A stretch of 64,000 nt of DNA, taken from positions 104,345 to 168,344 of the forward strand of contig JAJYNP010000142.1 in assembly GCA_021786265.1 (NCBI GenBank). The letters are read 5' to 3'. The translations under genes were made by a program, and so were the position numbers. The notes under the pieces were generated by a model. The model was not told where the DNA came from, made no database searches, and was given only the letters and a program-made list of their open reading frames with translations. Origin of the DNA: Chloroflexota bacterium (GTDB taxonomy: Bacteria > Chloroflexota > Limnocylindria > Limnocylindrales > CSP1-4). Every line of letters starts with the position of its first letter. The first letter of the stretch is position 1. This document shows, piece by piece, positions 37,189-45,842 of the stretch.

Positions 37189-38316
37189 ATGGCCACCACT
37201 CGCGATTACTACGACACTCTCGGCGTGCCGCGTGGCGCGGCCGATGCCGAGATCAAGCGCGCGTTCCGGAAGCTCGCCCAGCAGTGGCACCCGGACGTGA
37301 ACACCGACCCGTCGGCGCAGGAACGCTTCAAGGAGATCAACGAGGCGTACCAGATCCTGTCCGACCCCCAGCAGCGGCGCGCCTACGACATGTTCGGCCA
37401 GGCCGGCGTCGGGGGAGCCGGGCCGGAGGGCTTCGGGTCGTTCGGTGGGTTCCAGGGCTTCGGCGACCTGTTCGACGCGTTCTTCGGCGGGGCCGCGGCC
37501 GGCGGCCAGGCCCGGCGCGCACGTCCGCCGTCCGGGTCGGACCTGCGGTACGACCTGCGGATCTCCTTCGAGGAGTCGATCCGCGGTGCCGAGAAGGAGA
37601 TCGAGTTTACCGCGCTCGACCGCTGCGCCACCTGTTCGGGAACGGGCGCGGAGCCAGGGTCGGCCTCGGTCCGCTGTCCCCAGTGCAACGGCCAGGGCGA
37701 GATTCGCCAGGTCCGGAGCACGATGCTGGGGCAGATGGTCAACGTGACCGTCTGCCCGCGCTGCCGGGGGGAGGGGAGCGTCGTCGAGACACCATGCCAC
37801 GAGTGCCACGGCGAGGGCCGCATCCAGCGCAAGCGCAAGCTCCGCGTGGTGATCCCGGCCGGCATCGACGAGGGGCACCAGATGCGGCTCACGGGCGAGG
37901 GGGAGGCGGGCCCGCGGGGCGGTCCGGCCGGCAACCTGTACGTGGCGGTCCACGTCGAGGAGCATCCGGTGCTGCGGCGCGAGACCACCGAGCTGTTCTT
38001 CCACCTGCCGCTCTCGGTCACTCAGGCCGCGCTGGGGGCCCGTGTCACCGTCCCCACCGCCGAGGGCGAGGAGGAGATCGAGGTGAAGGCGGGCACGCAG
38101 CCTGGGGCCGAGATCCGGCTCCGCGGCCGCGGCGTGCCAAACCTGCGGCGGCCCGGCGTGCGGGGAGACCTCCACATCCTGGTCGACGTGCAGGTCCCCA
38201 CCCGGCTCTCGAAGCGCCAGCGGGAGCTGCTGGAGGCGCTCGCGGCGGAGTCGGGCGAGCGACCGGCGCCGAAGCCGGGCGGCATCTTCGACAAGGTGAA
38301 GGACGCGATCAGCTGA
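37189..38316 (+). CDS. dnaJ: Chaperone DnaJ (Hsp40)
   Basis: This 375-residue DnaJ stimulates DnaK ATPase. The J domain (1-70) has DYYDTLGVPRGA and the HPD triad in QQWHPDVN. A short Gly/Phe region (GFGSFGGFQGFG) follows, then four zinc-binding repeats (CATCSGTG, CPQCNGQG, CPRCRGEG, CHECHGEG) and the C-terminal substrate domains. Length is normal. Its promoter looks leaderless and no CIRCE precedes it, unlike hrcA-grpE-dnaK. prmA follows with an overlapping start. Confidence 0.97.
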   Translation: MATTRDYYDTLGVPRGAADAEIKRAFRKLAQQWHPDVNTDPSAQERFKEINEAYQILSDPQQRRAYDMFGQAGVGGAGPEGFGSFGGFQGFGDLFDAFFGGAAAGGQARRARPPSGSDLRYDLRISFEESIRGAEKEIEFTALDRCATCSGTGAEPGSASVRCPQCNGQGEIRQVRSTMLGQMVNVTVCPRCRGEGSVVETPCHECHGEGRIQRKRKLRVVIPAGIDEGHQMRLTGEGEAGPRGGPAGNLYVAVHVEEHPVLRRETTELFFHLPLSVTQAALGARVTVPTAEGEEEIEVKAGTQPGAEIRLRGRGVPNLRRPGVRGDLHILVDVQVPTRLSKRQRELLEALAAESGERPAPKPGGIFDKVKDAIS

Positions 38317-39266
38317 GCGCGTCCGACTGGCTGGAGCTCTCCGTCGTCGCCGATCACGAGGCGGTCGAGGCGATCAGCGAGATCCTGGCACGCGAGGCGC
38401 CGGGAGGCGTCAGCGTCGAATCCGGGTTCGAGCTGCGCGACGAGGGGCTGGCGGCGAGTCTCGACACGGCGCGGCCCGTGCTGGTGCGCGCATGGCTGCC
38501 CGGGGCCGACCAGCCGGGGACGGCCGACGCGGTCGAGCGGGTGCGGACGGCGCTCGGCCACCTGCAGGCCTTCGAGCTGCGGCCGATCGGCGCACTGCAC
38601 ACCAGGGTGGTGCGCGAGGCCGACTGGGCGGCGCAGGGTCGCGCGCACTTTCCCGTGCTGCGGATCGGCGAGCGGTTCGTGGTCCGGCCGACGTGGCGTC
38701 GCTACCGCCGTCGTCCCGGGGACCTGGTGCTCGCGCTGGACCCGGGCGTGGCGTTCGGGACCGGGCTGCACCCGACCACGCGGCTCTGCCTGCTGGGGCT
38801 CGAGGCGTGGGGCCGCGAGGACCGCGTGGCGGGCGCGCGCGTGCTGGACGTCGGCTCGGGGTCCGGGATCCTGGCGTTGGGCGCCGCCCGGTTGGGGGCC
38901 GCCTCGGTGCTGGCGGTGGATACCGACCCACTGGCGGTGGAGGCCACGCTCGCCAACGCGCGGCGTAACAGGCTGGCTCGGGGGATCGTCGCCCGCGAGG
39001 GGTCCGTGTCGACCGGCGAGCGGCCCTTCGACCTGGTGCTCGCGAACCTCGTCGCGTCGATCCTGGTCCCGCTGGCGGCCGCGCTGTACGCGGAAGTTCG
39101 CCCCGGGGACGGGACGGCCGGATCGGGCGGGCGCCTGCTCGCGAGCGGGATCATCGCGGATCGCGAGCCGGAGGTCCGGCGCGCCTTTGACGCCGCGGGC
39201 TTCCACGTGCTCCGTCGCTGGGACGAGGCCGACTGGGTTGCGGTGGAGGCCGAGCGGGTCGAGTGA
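38313..39266 (+). CDS. prmA: Ribosomal protein L11 methyltransferase
   Basis: This 317-residue PrmA trimethylates L11. The N-terminal domain reads SDWLELSVVADHEAVEAISE and the methyltransferase core has GTGLHPTTRLCLLGL, the SAM loop VLDVGSGSGILALGA, VLAVDTDPLAVEA and LVLANLVASIL. The reading frame has no ATG, GTG or TTG start before the conserved region. CTG 38313 overlaps the dnaJ stop as CTGA and is preceded by GGTGAAGGA 8 bases upstream, so CTG initiation is the best model. dnaJ-prmA adjacency is common. Confidence 0.92.
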   Translation: MSASDWLELSVVADHEAVEAISEILAREAPGGVSVESGFELRDEGLAASLDTARPVLVRAWLPGADQPGTADAVERVRTALGHLQAFELRPIGALHTRVVREADWAAQGRAHFPVLRIGERFVVRPTWRRYRRRPGDLVLALDPGVAFGTGLHPTTRLCLLGLEAWGREDRVAGARVLDVGSGSGILALGAARLGAASVLAVDTDPLAVEATLANARRNRLARGIVAREGSVSTGERPFDLVLANLVASILVPLAAALYAEVRPGDGTAGSGGRLLASGIIADREPEVRRAFDAAGFHVLRRWDEADWVAVEAERVE

Positions 39267-39438
39267 GGGGAACGCCGCCCCCGGGTGCGGTTCCGGCCCT
39301 ATGGCACACCGGAAGGGGACGTTGGGCGCTCATCGGCCGAGTGCCGGCCGGGGCACTCTTGGCGCCGGTGGGCAACGTCGTGATGGCAGGGCACGCGATT
39401 GACTGGCTGCGTGCGTTCAGCTCCCTCGGGGGTGGGTG

Positions 39439-42201
39439 ATGGTTGACCTGTTGGCTGGTGAGTTCGGCGCCGGAACGGCCGTGGACAAGGCCAGCGACGT
39501 GCTCGGTTATGGGCGCCGGCCACTGGATGCCCTCTTCCTCCCCCGGTCGGTCGCCGTGATCGGCGCCACCGAGAAGGCGGGGAGCGTGGGCCGGACGGTC
39601 CTCTGGAACCTCATCAGCAGTCCCTTCGGCGGCACCGTCTTCCCCATCAACCCGAAGCGCCCGAACGTCCTCGGGCTGAAGGCATACCCGAGCCTGGCCG
39701 CCGTCCCCGACGCCGTCGAGCTGGCCGTGATCGTCACCCCGCCGCAGACGGTCCCGGGTGTCATGGAGGAATGCGTTGCCGCCGGCGTGAAGGGCGCCAT
39801 CGTCATCTCGGCGGGCTTCAAGGAAACGGGCCCCGCCGGCGAGGAGCTGGAACGGCAGGTACTCGAGCGGGCGCGGCAGGGCGGCATCCGCGTCATCGGC
39901 CCCAACTGCCTCGGGGTCATGAACCCGATCGGCGGCCTCAACGCGACCTTCGCGGCCGGCATCGCGCGCCCCGGTTCGGTGGGGCTGATCAGCCAGAGCG
40001 GCGCGCTGCTGACCGCGATCCTCGATTGGAGCATGCGCGAGCAGGTGGGCTTCAGCTCGGTCGTCTCGCTCGGCTCGATGCTCGACGTCGGCTGGGGGGA
40101 CGTCATCTACCACCTGGGCGACGATCCCAACACCGGCAGCATCGTGATCTACATGGAGACGGTGGGCGACGCCCGGGCCTTTCTCTCCGCTGCGCGCGAG
40201 GTCGCGCTCACGAAGCCCATCATCGTCATCAAGCCCGGGCGCACGGCGCAGGCGGCCAGGGCGGCCGCCTCGCACACCGGCTCCCTGACGGGCAGCGACG
40301 AGGTCCTCGACGCGGCCTTCCGCCGCGTGGGCGTGCTGCGGGTGGATGCCATCGAGGACCTCTTCGCCATCGCCGACGTGCTGGCCAAGCAACCGCGACC
40401 GAAGGGCCGGCGGCTGACCATCGTGTCGAACGCGGGTGGCCCCGGCGTCCTCGCCACCGACGCCCTGATCGGCGGTGGCGGGCAGCTCACCGAGCTCACC
40501 CCCGAGGCGACCGAGGCCTTCAACGCGATCCTGCCCGCGACCTGGAGCCACAACAACCCCGTCGACATCATCGGCGACGCGCCCCCGGAACGGTACGCCA
40601 CGGCGCTCGAGATTGCGGCGGGCGACCCAAGCAGCGACGGGCTCCTGGTCATCCTCACGCCCCAGGCCATGACCGACCCCACGCGGACCGCCGAGCTGCT
40701 GGCGCCCTTCGCCCACATCGAGGGCAAGCCGGTGCTGGCGAGCTGGATGGGCGGCGCCGACGTCGAGGCCGGCACGGCGATCCTCCGGGGCGCCGGGATC
40801 CCCACGTTCCCCTACCCGGACACGGCCGTCGAGATGTTCAACTACATGTGGCGCTACAGCGACGGCCTCCGAGCGCTGTACGAGACGCCCGCCATGCCCG
40901 ACGACGAGGCGAGCGCGGTCAACCGGACGCTGGCGCGCGACATCATCGAGACCGCGCGGCGGGAACGCCGCACGCTGCTCACCGAGTTCGAGTCGAAGCA
41001 GGTGCTCTCCGCCTACGCGATCCCCATCGCCGAGACGCGCATCGCGCCGAGCGAGGACGAAGCCGTGGCCGCGGCGGAGGCGATCGGCTACCCGGTGGTC
41101 CTGAAACTCCACTCGCACACGATCACCCACAAGACCGACGTGGGTGGCGTGCAGCTCAACCTCGCCGATGCCGGCGCGGTCCGCGAGGCGTATCGCTCGA
41201 TCCAGGCTGCCGTGGCACAGCGGCGAGGCGCCGAGCACTTCGAGGGCGTCACCGTCCAGCCCATGATCAACTACTCCGGCTACGAGCTGATCGTGGGCAG
41301 CAGCGTCGATGCGCAGTTCGGCCCGGTGCTCCTCTTCGGGCTGGGCGGCCAGCTCGTGGAGCTCTTCCGGGATCGGGCCCTGGCGCTGCCCCCGCTGAAC
41401 ACGACGCTTGCCCGGCGCATGATCGAGCGCACGAAGATCTACACCGCGTTCGCGGGGATTCGCGGGCGCCAGCCCATCGACACGGACGCACTGGAGCAGC
41501 TCCTGGTCCATTTCGCCCAGCTCGTGGTCGAGCAGCCGTGGATCAGGGAGATCGACATCAACCCGCTGCTGGCGTCCCCCGAGCGATTGATCGCCCTCGA
41601 CGCCCGCGTGGTGCTCCACGAACCCGACCTGCCCGACGAGAAGCTGCCGCGCCTGGCGATCCGCCCGTACCCGCGGCAGTACATGGGCCCGTGGACCGCC
41701 GGCGACGGGACCGCGATGACGATCCGGCCCATCCGCCCCGAGGATGAGCCCATGATGGTCCGCTTCCACCAGAGTCTCTCCGAGCGCACTGTCTACGGGC
41801 GGTATCTGCGCGATCTCGGCCTCGCCGAGCGGACGGCGCACGAGCGGCTCGTGCGGGCCTGCTTCAACGACTACGATCGGGAGATCGCCCTGGTCGCGGA
41901 GCGCGCACCCGGAGAGGCGGAGCGGGAGATCGTGGCCGTCGGGCGCCTGACCAAGCGCCACGCGGCCAACGGGGCCGAGTTCGCCATCGTCGTCGCCGAC
42001 TGCTGCCAGCGCGCCGGGCTTGGCACGGAGCTGCTGCGCCGGATGGTCCAGATCGGGCGGGACGAGGGGCTCGACTGGATCTGTGCCGAGATGTTGACCG
42101 ACAACGTCGGCATGCAGCACACGGCCGAGAAGGTCGGCTTCACGCTCCGGGAGATTCCGGGCAGGGGCCTGGTGCGAGCGGAGCTGGACCTCCGCGCCTG
42201 A
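39439..42201 (+). CDS. Acyl-CoA synthetase (NDP-forming) fused to a GNAT acetyltransferase
   Basis: This 920-residue three-part protein resembles PatZ/Pat lysine acetyltransferases. A CoA-binding domain (about 30-130, [15 protein letters not shown]) and succinyl-CoA-ligase-like domain follow, with SHTGSLTG containing the histidine that is phosphorylated in ADP-forming acetyl-CoA synthetases. An ATP-grasp domain (about 490-730, [20 protein letters not shown]) and a C-terminal GNAT domain (about 755-920, [12 protein letters not shown]) complete it. Because the histidine is kept, it may be a working acid-thiokinase as well as an acetyltransferase. ATG 39439 follows GGGGGTGGG; GTG 39436 is an alternative. 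Confidence 0.9.
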   Translation: MVDLLAGEFGAGTAVDKASDVLGYGRRPLDALFLPRSVAVIGATEKAGSVGRTVLWNLISSPFGGTVFPINPKRPNVLGLKAYPSLAAVPDAVELAVIVTPPQTVPGVMEECVAAGVKGAIVISAGFKETGPAGEELERQVLERARQGGIRVIGPNCLGVMNPIGGLNATFAAGIARPGSVGLISQSGALLTAILDWSMREQVGFSSVVSLGSMLDVGWGDVIYHLGDDPNTGSIVIYMETVGDARAFLSAAREVALTKPIIVIKPGRTAQAARAAASHTGSLTGSDEVLDAAFRRVGVLRVDAIEDLFAIADVLAKQPRPKGRRLTIVSNAGGPGVLATDALIGGGGQLTELTPEATEAFNAILPATWSHNNPVDIIGDAPPERYATALEIAAGDPSSDGLLVILTPQAMTDPTRTAELLAPFAHIEGKPVLASWMGGADVEAGTAILRGAGIPTFPYPDTAVEMFNYMWRYSDGLRALYETPAMPDDEASAVNRTLARDIIETARRERRTLLTEFESKQVLSAYAIPIAETRIAPSEDEAVAAAEAIGYPVVLKLHSHTITHKTDVGGVQLNLADAGAVREAYRSIQAAVAQRRGAEHFEGVTVQPMINYSGYELIVGSSVDAQFGPVLLFGLGGQLVELFRDRALALPPLNTTLARRMIERTKIYTAFAGIRGRQPIDTDALEQLLVHFAQLVVEQPWIREIDINPLLASPERLIALDARVVLHEPDLPDEKLPRLAIRPYPRQYMGPWTAGDGTAMTIRPIRPEDEPMMVRFHQSLSERTVYGRYLRDLGLAERTAHERLVRACFNDYDREIALVAERAPGEAEREIVAVGRLTKRHAANGAEFAIVVADCCQRAGLGTELLRRMVQIGRDEGLDWICAEMLTDNVGMQHTAEKVGFTLREIPGRGLVRAELDLRA

Positions 42202-42467
42202 CCTCGGGGAGACAGCGCTCGCCCCGGCGAGCCGCCGCTCCCGGGGGTCCGTGCCCTCCGCCCGGCAGCCGCCCACCGCCGCTCACCGCCCGCCGGGCGC
42301 TCCCCGGGTGATCCCCGGGCGATCGCCGCCCGCCGCCGCCCGCCGCCGCTCCCCGCGCGATCCCCGGGCGCCGCCGCTCCCGCAACCGGCGGCCTGCGTC
42401 CGCGGGGTCCCGTCGCCGCATCGGTGGCACCATACGCCGGACGACCGAGCCAACGGAGGGGACCAGC
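42202..42467. repeat. GC-rich low-complexity spacer
   Basis: The region between the ACD/GNAT gene and the HIT gene consists largely of irregular repeats of CCGCCG and CCCCGGG words (for example 42290-42385). No conserved frame is seen. It contains the upstream region of the HIT gene. Confidence 0.6.
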
Positions 42468-42818
42468 GTGCCCGATGGTGACTGCCTGTTCTGCCGGATC
42501 GCCGCCGGCGAGATCCCGGCCAACGTCGTGTACTCGAACGACGAGGTCATGGCGTTCCGCGACATCGCACCTCGGGCCCCGATCCACGTCCTGGTGATCC
42601 CGCGGCGGCACTTGGTGTCGCTGATGGACCTTGGCGACGAGGACACGCCGCTGCTCGGGCACATGTTCGCCGTGATCCGCGAGGTGGCCAGGCGGGACGG
42701 CATCGCCGAGTCGGGATTCCGGGTGGTGTCGAACGCCGGTCGCGACGGCGGCCAGACGGTCGACCACCTGCACTTCCACGTGTTCGGCCGTCGCTTCATG
42801 ACCTGGCCGCCCGGGTAG
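42468..42818 (+). CDS. HIT-family (HINT-like) nucleotide-binding protein
   Basis: This 116-residue histidine-triad protein has the N-terminal CLFCRIAAGEIPANVVY, PIHVLVIPRRHL and the triad HLHFHVFGRR. HINT proteins hydrolyse AMP-lysine and other phosphoramidates. Length and motifs are standard, including CxxC at residues 6-9 for zinc binding. The start GTG 42468 has GGAGGGG 7 bases upstream. A lipoprotein gene follows 3 bases after the stop. Confidence 0.95.
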   Translation: MPDGDCLFCRIAAGEIPANVVYSNDEVMAFRDIAPRAPIHVLVIPRRHLVSLMDLGDEDTPLLGHMFAVIREVARRDGIAESGFRVVSNAGRDGGQTVDHLHFHVFGRRFMTWPPG

Positions 42819-42821
42819 CCC

Positions 42822-43394
42822 GTGCCGCGGGCCGATCCGGGTCGTCGTCTCCGTGCCGGGCTGAGAGGCGCGCTGAGTCGGGCGCCGCTGGTGGCGCTGG
42901 CTGTCGTGCTCGCCGGGTGTGTTCCCCTGGCGTCGGGATCCAGTCCCGGGATCGCGGTGATCTCACAGCCGCCCGTCCCTTTCGCCGTGGCGCAGACCGC
43001 GGCCGCGCTCGAGGCCGCCTATCGCCAGGCCGATTTCGGGCTCATCCGGGCGAACCAGCCGTACCGACCGTCGGAGCCACCCGACCTGATCGGTGTGCCC
43101 CGGACGGTCTACCAGGTGGTGCTGCCCAGGGATCCCGGGGCGGGGTACGTGGTGATCTACGACGCGACCGACCCGGTGAACGCGCAGGCGCTGGCGACCT
43201 CGATGCAGCGGTACCTGGGGAGCGGCTTCGGGCAGACGAACTTCCCGACGGACGCGCAGTTTGCCGTCCAGCTGTATGGCTCGACGATCGTCTTCGGCTG
43301 GTACTCGCCCGGGGCGAGCGCGGATCCCGCCACGGCCGCATCGGCGCTCAAGGTGCTGCGGTCGTTCGGGCAGGCGTTCCCGATCGTGCGGTAG
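42822..43394 (+). CDS. Predicted lipoprotein of unknown function
   Basis: This 190-residue protein has an Arg-rich n-region, hydrophobic core and a good lipobox (VVLAGCVP, Cys near 33), so it is probably anchored outside the membrane. The mature part has no recognised family. A segment LEAAYRQADFGLIRANQPYR with YQVVLPRDPGAGYVVIYDAT suggests a small mixed alpha/beta domain. The GTG start lies 3 bases after the HIT stop, so it is probably co-transcribed. Confidence 0.75.
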   Translation: MPRADPGRRLRAGLRGALSRAPLVALAVVLAGCVPLASGSSPGIAVISQPPVPFAVAQTAAALEAAYRQADFGLIRANQPYRPSEPPDLIGVPRTVYQVVLPRDPGAGYVVIYDATDPVNAQALATSMQRYLGSGFGQTNFPTDAQFAVQLYGSTIVFGWYSPGASADPATAASALKVLRSFGQAFPIVR

Positions 43395-43976
43395 TCGCCT
43401 CGCGCGCGGGGTTGGTCGTCGGTCGATGTTCGCGGGAATCGGCCGTGCCCCGGAAGCGACGCCTCCCGCCCCGACGGCACCGGGGCCGGTGCGAGCGGTG
43501 GCACGCAGGTGCTCACCGGGAAGCGACGCCTCACGCCGCCGACAGCCACCGGGGCCGGTGCGGGAAACCCGTGCCAGCTCGGGCGAGGCGGGCGAGGCGG
43601 CCGAGGCGGGCGAGGCGGCGCGCCATCACCGGCCCGATATCCTCCCCAGCGATGCCGCGGCGGATTAGTGGCGGCTTGCCACCTCCGGATCCCGCGTCCG
43701 TTGCGCCCCCGACGGTAGCCCGAACTCGAGACGGGTGCAGATCGTGCGAGAGCGGATGCCGGACCGCGTTACAGGCGCTCGGCCGCGTCCCCGGCAGCCC
43801 CCGTCAGCGGCGGCAAAGGCCCGGCAACCCTCCGCGGCAATGCTGCAGGGGATATTCGTGGGCCGCAGGTCTCGGCGGGCCCTGGGTCCCGGCAGCTCTG
43901 CCAGGACATTCAGGGTCCGGTCGTCCTGTCGGGGAAAGCCGGCGCTGTTGCACCAGGTGTGGGGGCTCGACCCCCA
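43395..43976. other. Intergenic region without a recognised gene
   Basis: About 580 bases lie between the lipoprotein gene and the 3' end of the convergent acyl-CoA ligase gene. Short open frames are low-complexity and unconserved. It contains an imperfect direct repeat (43452-43562), GGCGAG-rich repeats near 43575-43620 and a hairpin at 43959-43977. No tRNA or known RNA was recognised. Confidence 0.5.
43452..43562. repeat. Imperfect direct repeat of ~44 bp
   Basis: Copies at about 43452-43495 and 43519-43562 share GGAAGCGACGCCTC and CACCGGGGCCGGTGCG with a variable middle. Each contains the near-palindrome CACCGGGGCCGGTG. Confidence 0.55.
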
Positions 43977-43977
43977 C
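43959..43977 (-). terminator. Hairpin at the end of the acyl-CoA ligase gene
   Basis: GTGGGGG pairs with CCCCCAC around a 5-base loop and touches the stop codon. There is no U-tract on either side, so terminator function is tentative. Confidence 0.35.
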
Positions 43978-45767
43978 TACCCACGCTCCGAATGGACGAA
44001 CGGCAGCGGTGCCTCCGAGGCGGCCCACCGCTGCACCTCGTCGCGGCGCACCTTGAACGTGTGAGTCCGGGGGAAGTCGGCGCCCGGCCAGAGGCGCCAG
44101 CCGGCGACGCGCTGGTGGATCGCAAGACGGCCGTTCGCGTCGCGCACCGAGGCGTCGATCCGCTCGCGGAGCGCGGTGTCCTCCTCCGGTGTCAGGTCGT
44201 GGGCGGGCGTCTGCCCCGCGATGGGGATCGGCGGCCGGTCGGGCGGCAGCACGATCGCCTCGATGCGCCCCGGCTCCGTCTCGAACACCACCGTCTCGGG
44301 CAACCCCGCGTCATGGAGGGCGTTCTCGACGTCCTCGGGGAACACGTTCAACCCGTTGGGCAGCACGATGATGTTCTTCGTGCGTCCCAGCAGCACCAGG
44401 TTCCGGCGCTCGTCGAAGCGCGCGACGTCGCCGGTGTGGTACCAGCCGTCAGGGTCGATCACGGCCGCGGTCGCCTCCGGATCGCCCCAATAGCCGGAGA
44501 GGAGCGTTGGACCCGCGACCACGATCTCGCCGTCGTCGGCGAGGCGCACCTGGATCGGTGAGGGGGAGGGGACGCGGCCCACGGTTCCCGGTGTGTGGTC
44601 CTGAGGCGTGGAGCAGGCGACGATCCCGCACTCGGTCGCGCCGTAGCCCTGCAGCACGACGACGCCGAGGTCCTCCCAGGCCTGCTGGAGTGCGGGTGGG
44701 AGGTACGCGCCCGCCGTGACCGCGAGGCGGAGGCCGCCGCCGAACTGTCGGTGGACGCTGCGGAACAGCTGGCGGCGCAGGGCGTACGGCAGATGGCGCG
44801 CGATCCGCCGCGCGCGCTCGAACCTGGCCCGCTGTCCGCGACGTTCCACCTCGCGCATCAACGCCGTCCAGAACAGTTCCAGCACCGCCGGCACGACCAG
44901 CAGCGTGGTGACGCGGTGGTCGCGGATCGCCTCGAAGATGACCCGCGGGTTGCGCGAGCGAATGTAGAGGATGTCGGCGCCGACCAGCGTGGCGTAGAAG
45001 AGCGCGGCCGCCTGCTCCATCAGGTGCGAGAGCGGGAGCAGCGACACGACGCGGTGCTCCATGGGCGGGATCACCAGGCCGAACGCGTCGATCGACGAGA
45101 GGATCGCGCCGTGCGTCAGCATCACGCCCTTGGGCACGCCGGTGGTGCCCGACGTGAACACGACCTCGAACAGGTCCTCCCGGGTCGGGCGCTCCCAGGC
45201 GTCCACCTGCGCCTCCCAGTCGGGCGGGAGCCGGGCCGGGCCGGTCGGGGCGGCGATCCGGCCGTCGGCGAGGTCGGGCGCAACGGGCGGGTGGGCGATC
45301 GGTCGGGTCGGGTCGTCGGTCGGGTCGTCGGTCGGGTCGGCCGTCGTCGTCAGCGGGAGGTCACCGAGGCCGGAGCCGCTCGGGTCTGGCGCATCGCGTC
45401 CCGTGCCAAGCACCGCGAGTCGGGCCCCCGAGCGGGCGACGATGCGCGCCACCGTATCCGGCGCCATCCGCAGGTCGAGCGGCACCACGATCAGCCGGGC
45501 CCGCATCGCGCCGAAGTAGACGGCCGGCAGTTCGGGGCTCGATGGGCTCCACGTGATGAGGCGATCGCCGGGCTGGAGGCCGAGCCCGCGCAGACGGAAC
45601 GCCGCCAGCTTCGAGCGGCGGTCCAGCTCGCGGTACGTCCAGTGCCACGCCACGCCGTCGTCTCCCCGAAGCCCCAGGGCCGGCTTGCCGGGGCCGCGTA
45701 CCAGCGCGTCGTCGAGGATGTTCAGCAGAGAGGTGAACGTGGCGACGTCGGAGTGCGAAGGCGGCAC
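43977..45767 (-). CDS. AMP-forming acyl-CoA synthetase (long-chain type)
   Basis: This ligase of about 596 residues adenylates a carboxylic acid, probably a fatty acid, and transfers it to CoA. It has the ATP loop FTSGTTGVPKGVMLTH, GYGATECGI, YHTGDVARFDERRNLVLLGR and KNIIVLPNGLNVFPEDVENA with the C-domain hinge and lysine region. A disordered insert of about 60 residues (DPTDDPTDDPTRP repeats) interrupts the N-domain near 155-190. The start is probably GTG 45767: minus-strand TACACT ends 6 bases before it and no ribosome-binding site is present, as in a leaderless gene. An in-frame upstream extension would run through the promoter. Confidence 0.92.
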   Translation of the reverse strand: MPPSHSDVATFTSLLNILDDALVRGPGKPALGLRGDDGVAWHWTYRELDRRSKLAAFRLRGLGLQPGDRLITWSPSSPELPAVYFGAMRARLIVVPLDLRMAPDTVARIVARSGARLAVLGTGRDAPDPSGSGLGDLPLTTTADPTDDPTDDPTRPIAHPPVAPDLADGRIAAPTGPARLPPDWEAQVDAWERPTREDLFEVVFTSGTTGVPKGVMLTHGAILSSIDAFGLVIPPMEHRVVSLLPLSHLMEQAAALFYATLVGADILYIRSRNPRVIFEAIRDHRVTTLLVVPAVLELFWTALMREVERRGQRARFERARRIARHLPYALRRQLFRSVHRQFGGGLRLAVTAGAYLPPALQQAWEDLGVVVLQGYGATECGIVACSTPQDHTPGTVGRVPSPSPIQVRLADDGEIVVAGPTLLSGYWGDPEATAAVIDPDGWYHTGDVARFDERRNLVLLGRTKNIIVLPNGLNVFPEDVENALHDAGLPETVVFETEPGRIEAIVLPPDRPPIPIAGQTPAHDLTPEEDTALRERIDASVRDANGRLAIHQRVAGWRLWPGADFPRTHTFKVRRDEVQRWAASEAPLPFVHSERG

Positions 45768-45773
45768 GGCCGG

Positions 45774-45779
45774 AGTGTA
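45774..45779 (-). promoter_or_regulatory. -10 box of the acyl-CoA synthetase gene
   Basis: TACACT on the minus strand lies 6 bases before the proposed GTG start codon, implying an essentially leaderless transcript. Confidence 0.5.
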
Positions 45780-45824
45780 GCCTCGTCCCGCTTGCGGCAT
45801 CGCTCCGACAGCCTCGCTCATCGG

Positions 45825-45842
45825 CAGCCTCGCTCATCGAAG
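45825..45842. repeat. Left target-site duplication of the insertion sequence
   Basis: CAGCCTCGCTCATCGAAG (18 bp) abuts the IS left end and is repeated exactly at 47321-47338. A partial tandem copy (CAGCCTCGCTCATCG) lies just to its left at 45810-45824. Confidence 0.85.

Noticed and set aside
35880..38175. Long minus-strand frame continuing upstream of the MFS gene across ycaQ-like and dnaJ
   Set aside because: Only the part after about 35817 encodes MFS helices. The rest is antisense to dnaJ or out of frame with the ycaQ-like gene.
42202..42467. CCGCCG-rich repeats as a CRISPR or structured array
   Set aside because: Units are irregular, short and have no unique spacers. No CRISPR array or cas genes were seen anywhere in the window.
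43958..43980. T-arm-like hairpin suggesting a tRNA
   Set aside because: No acceptor, D-arm or anticodon arm can be drawn around it. It is better read as a hairpin at the end of the acyl-CoA ligase gene.
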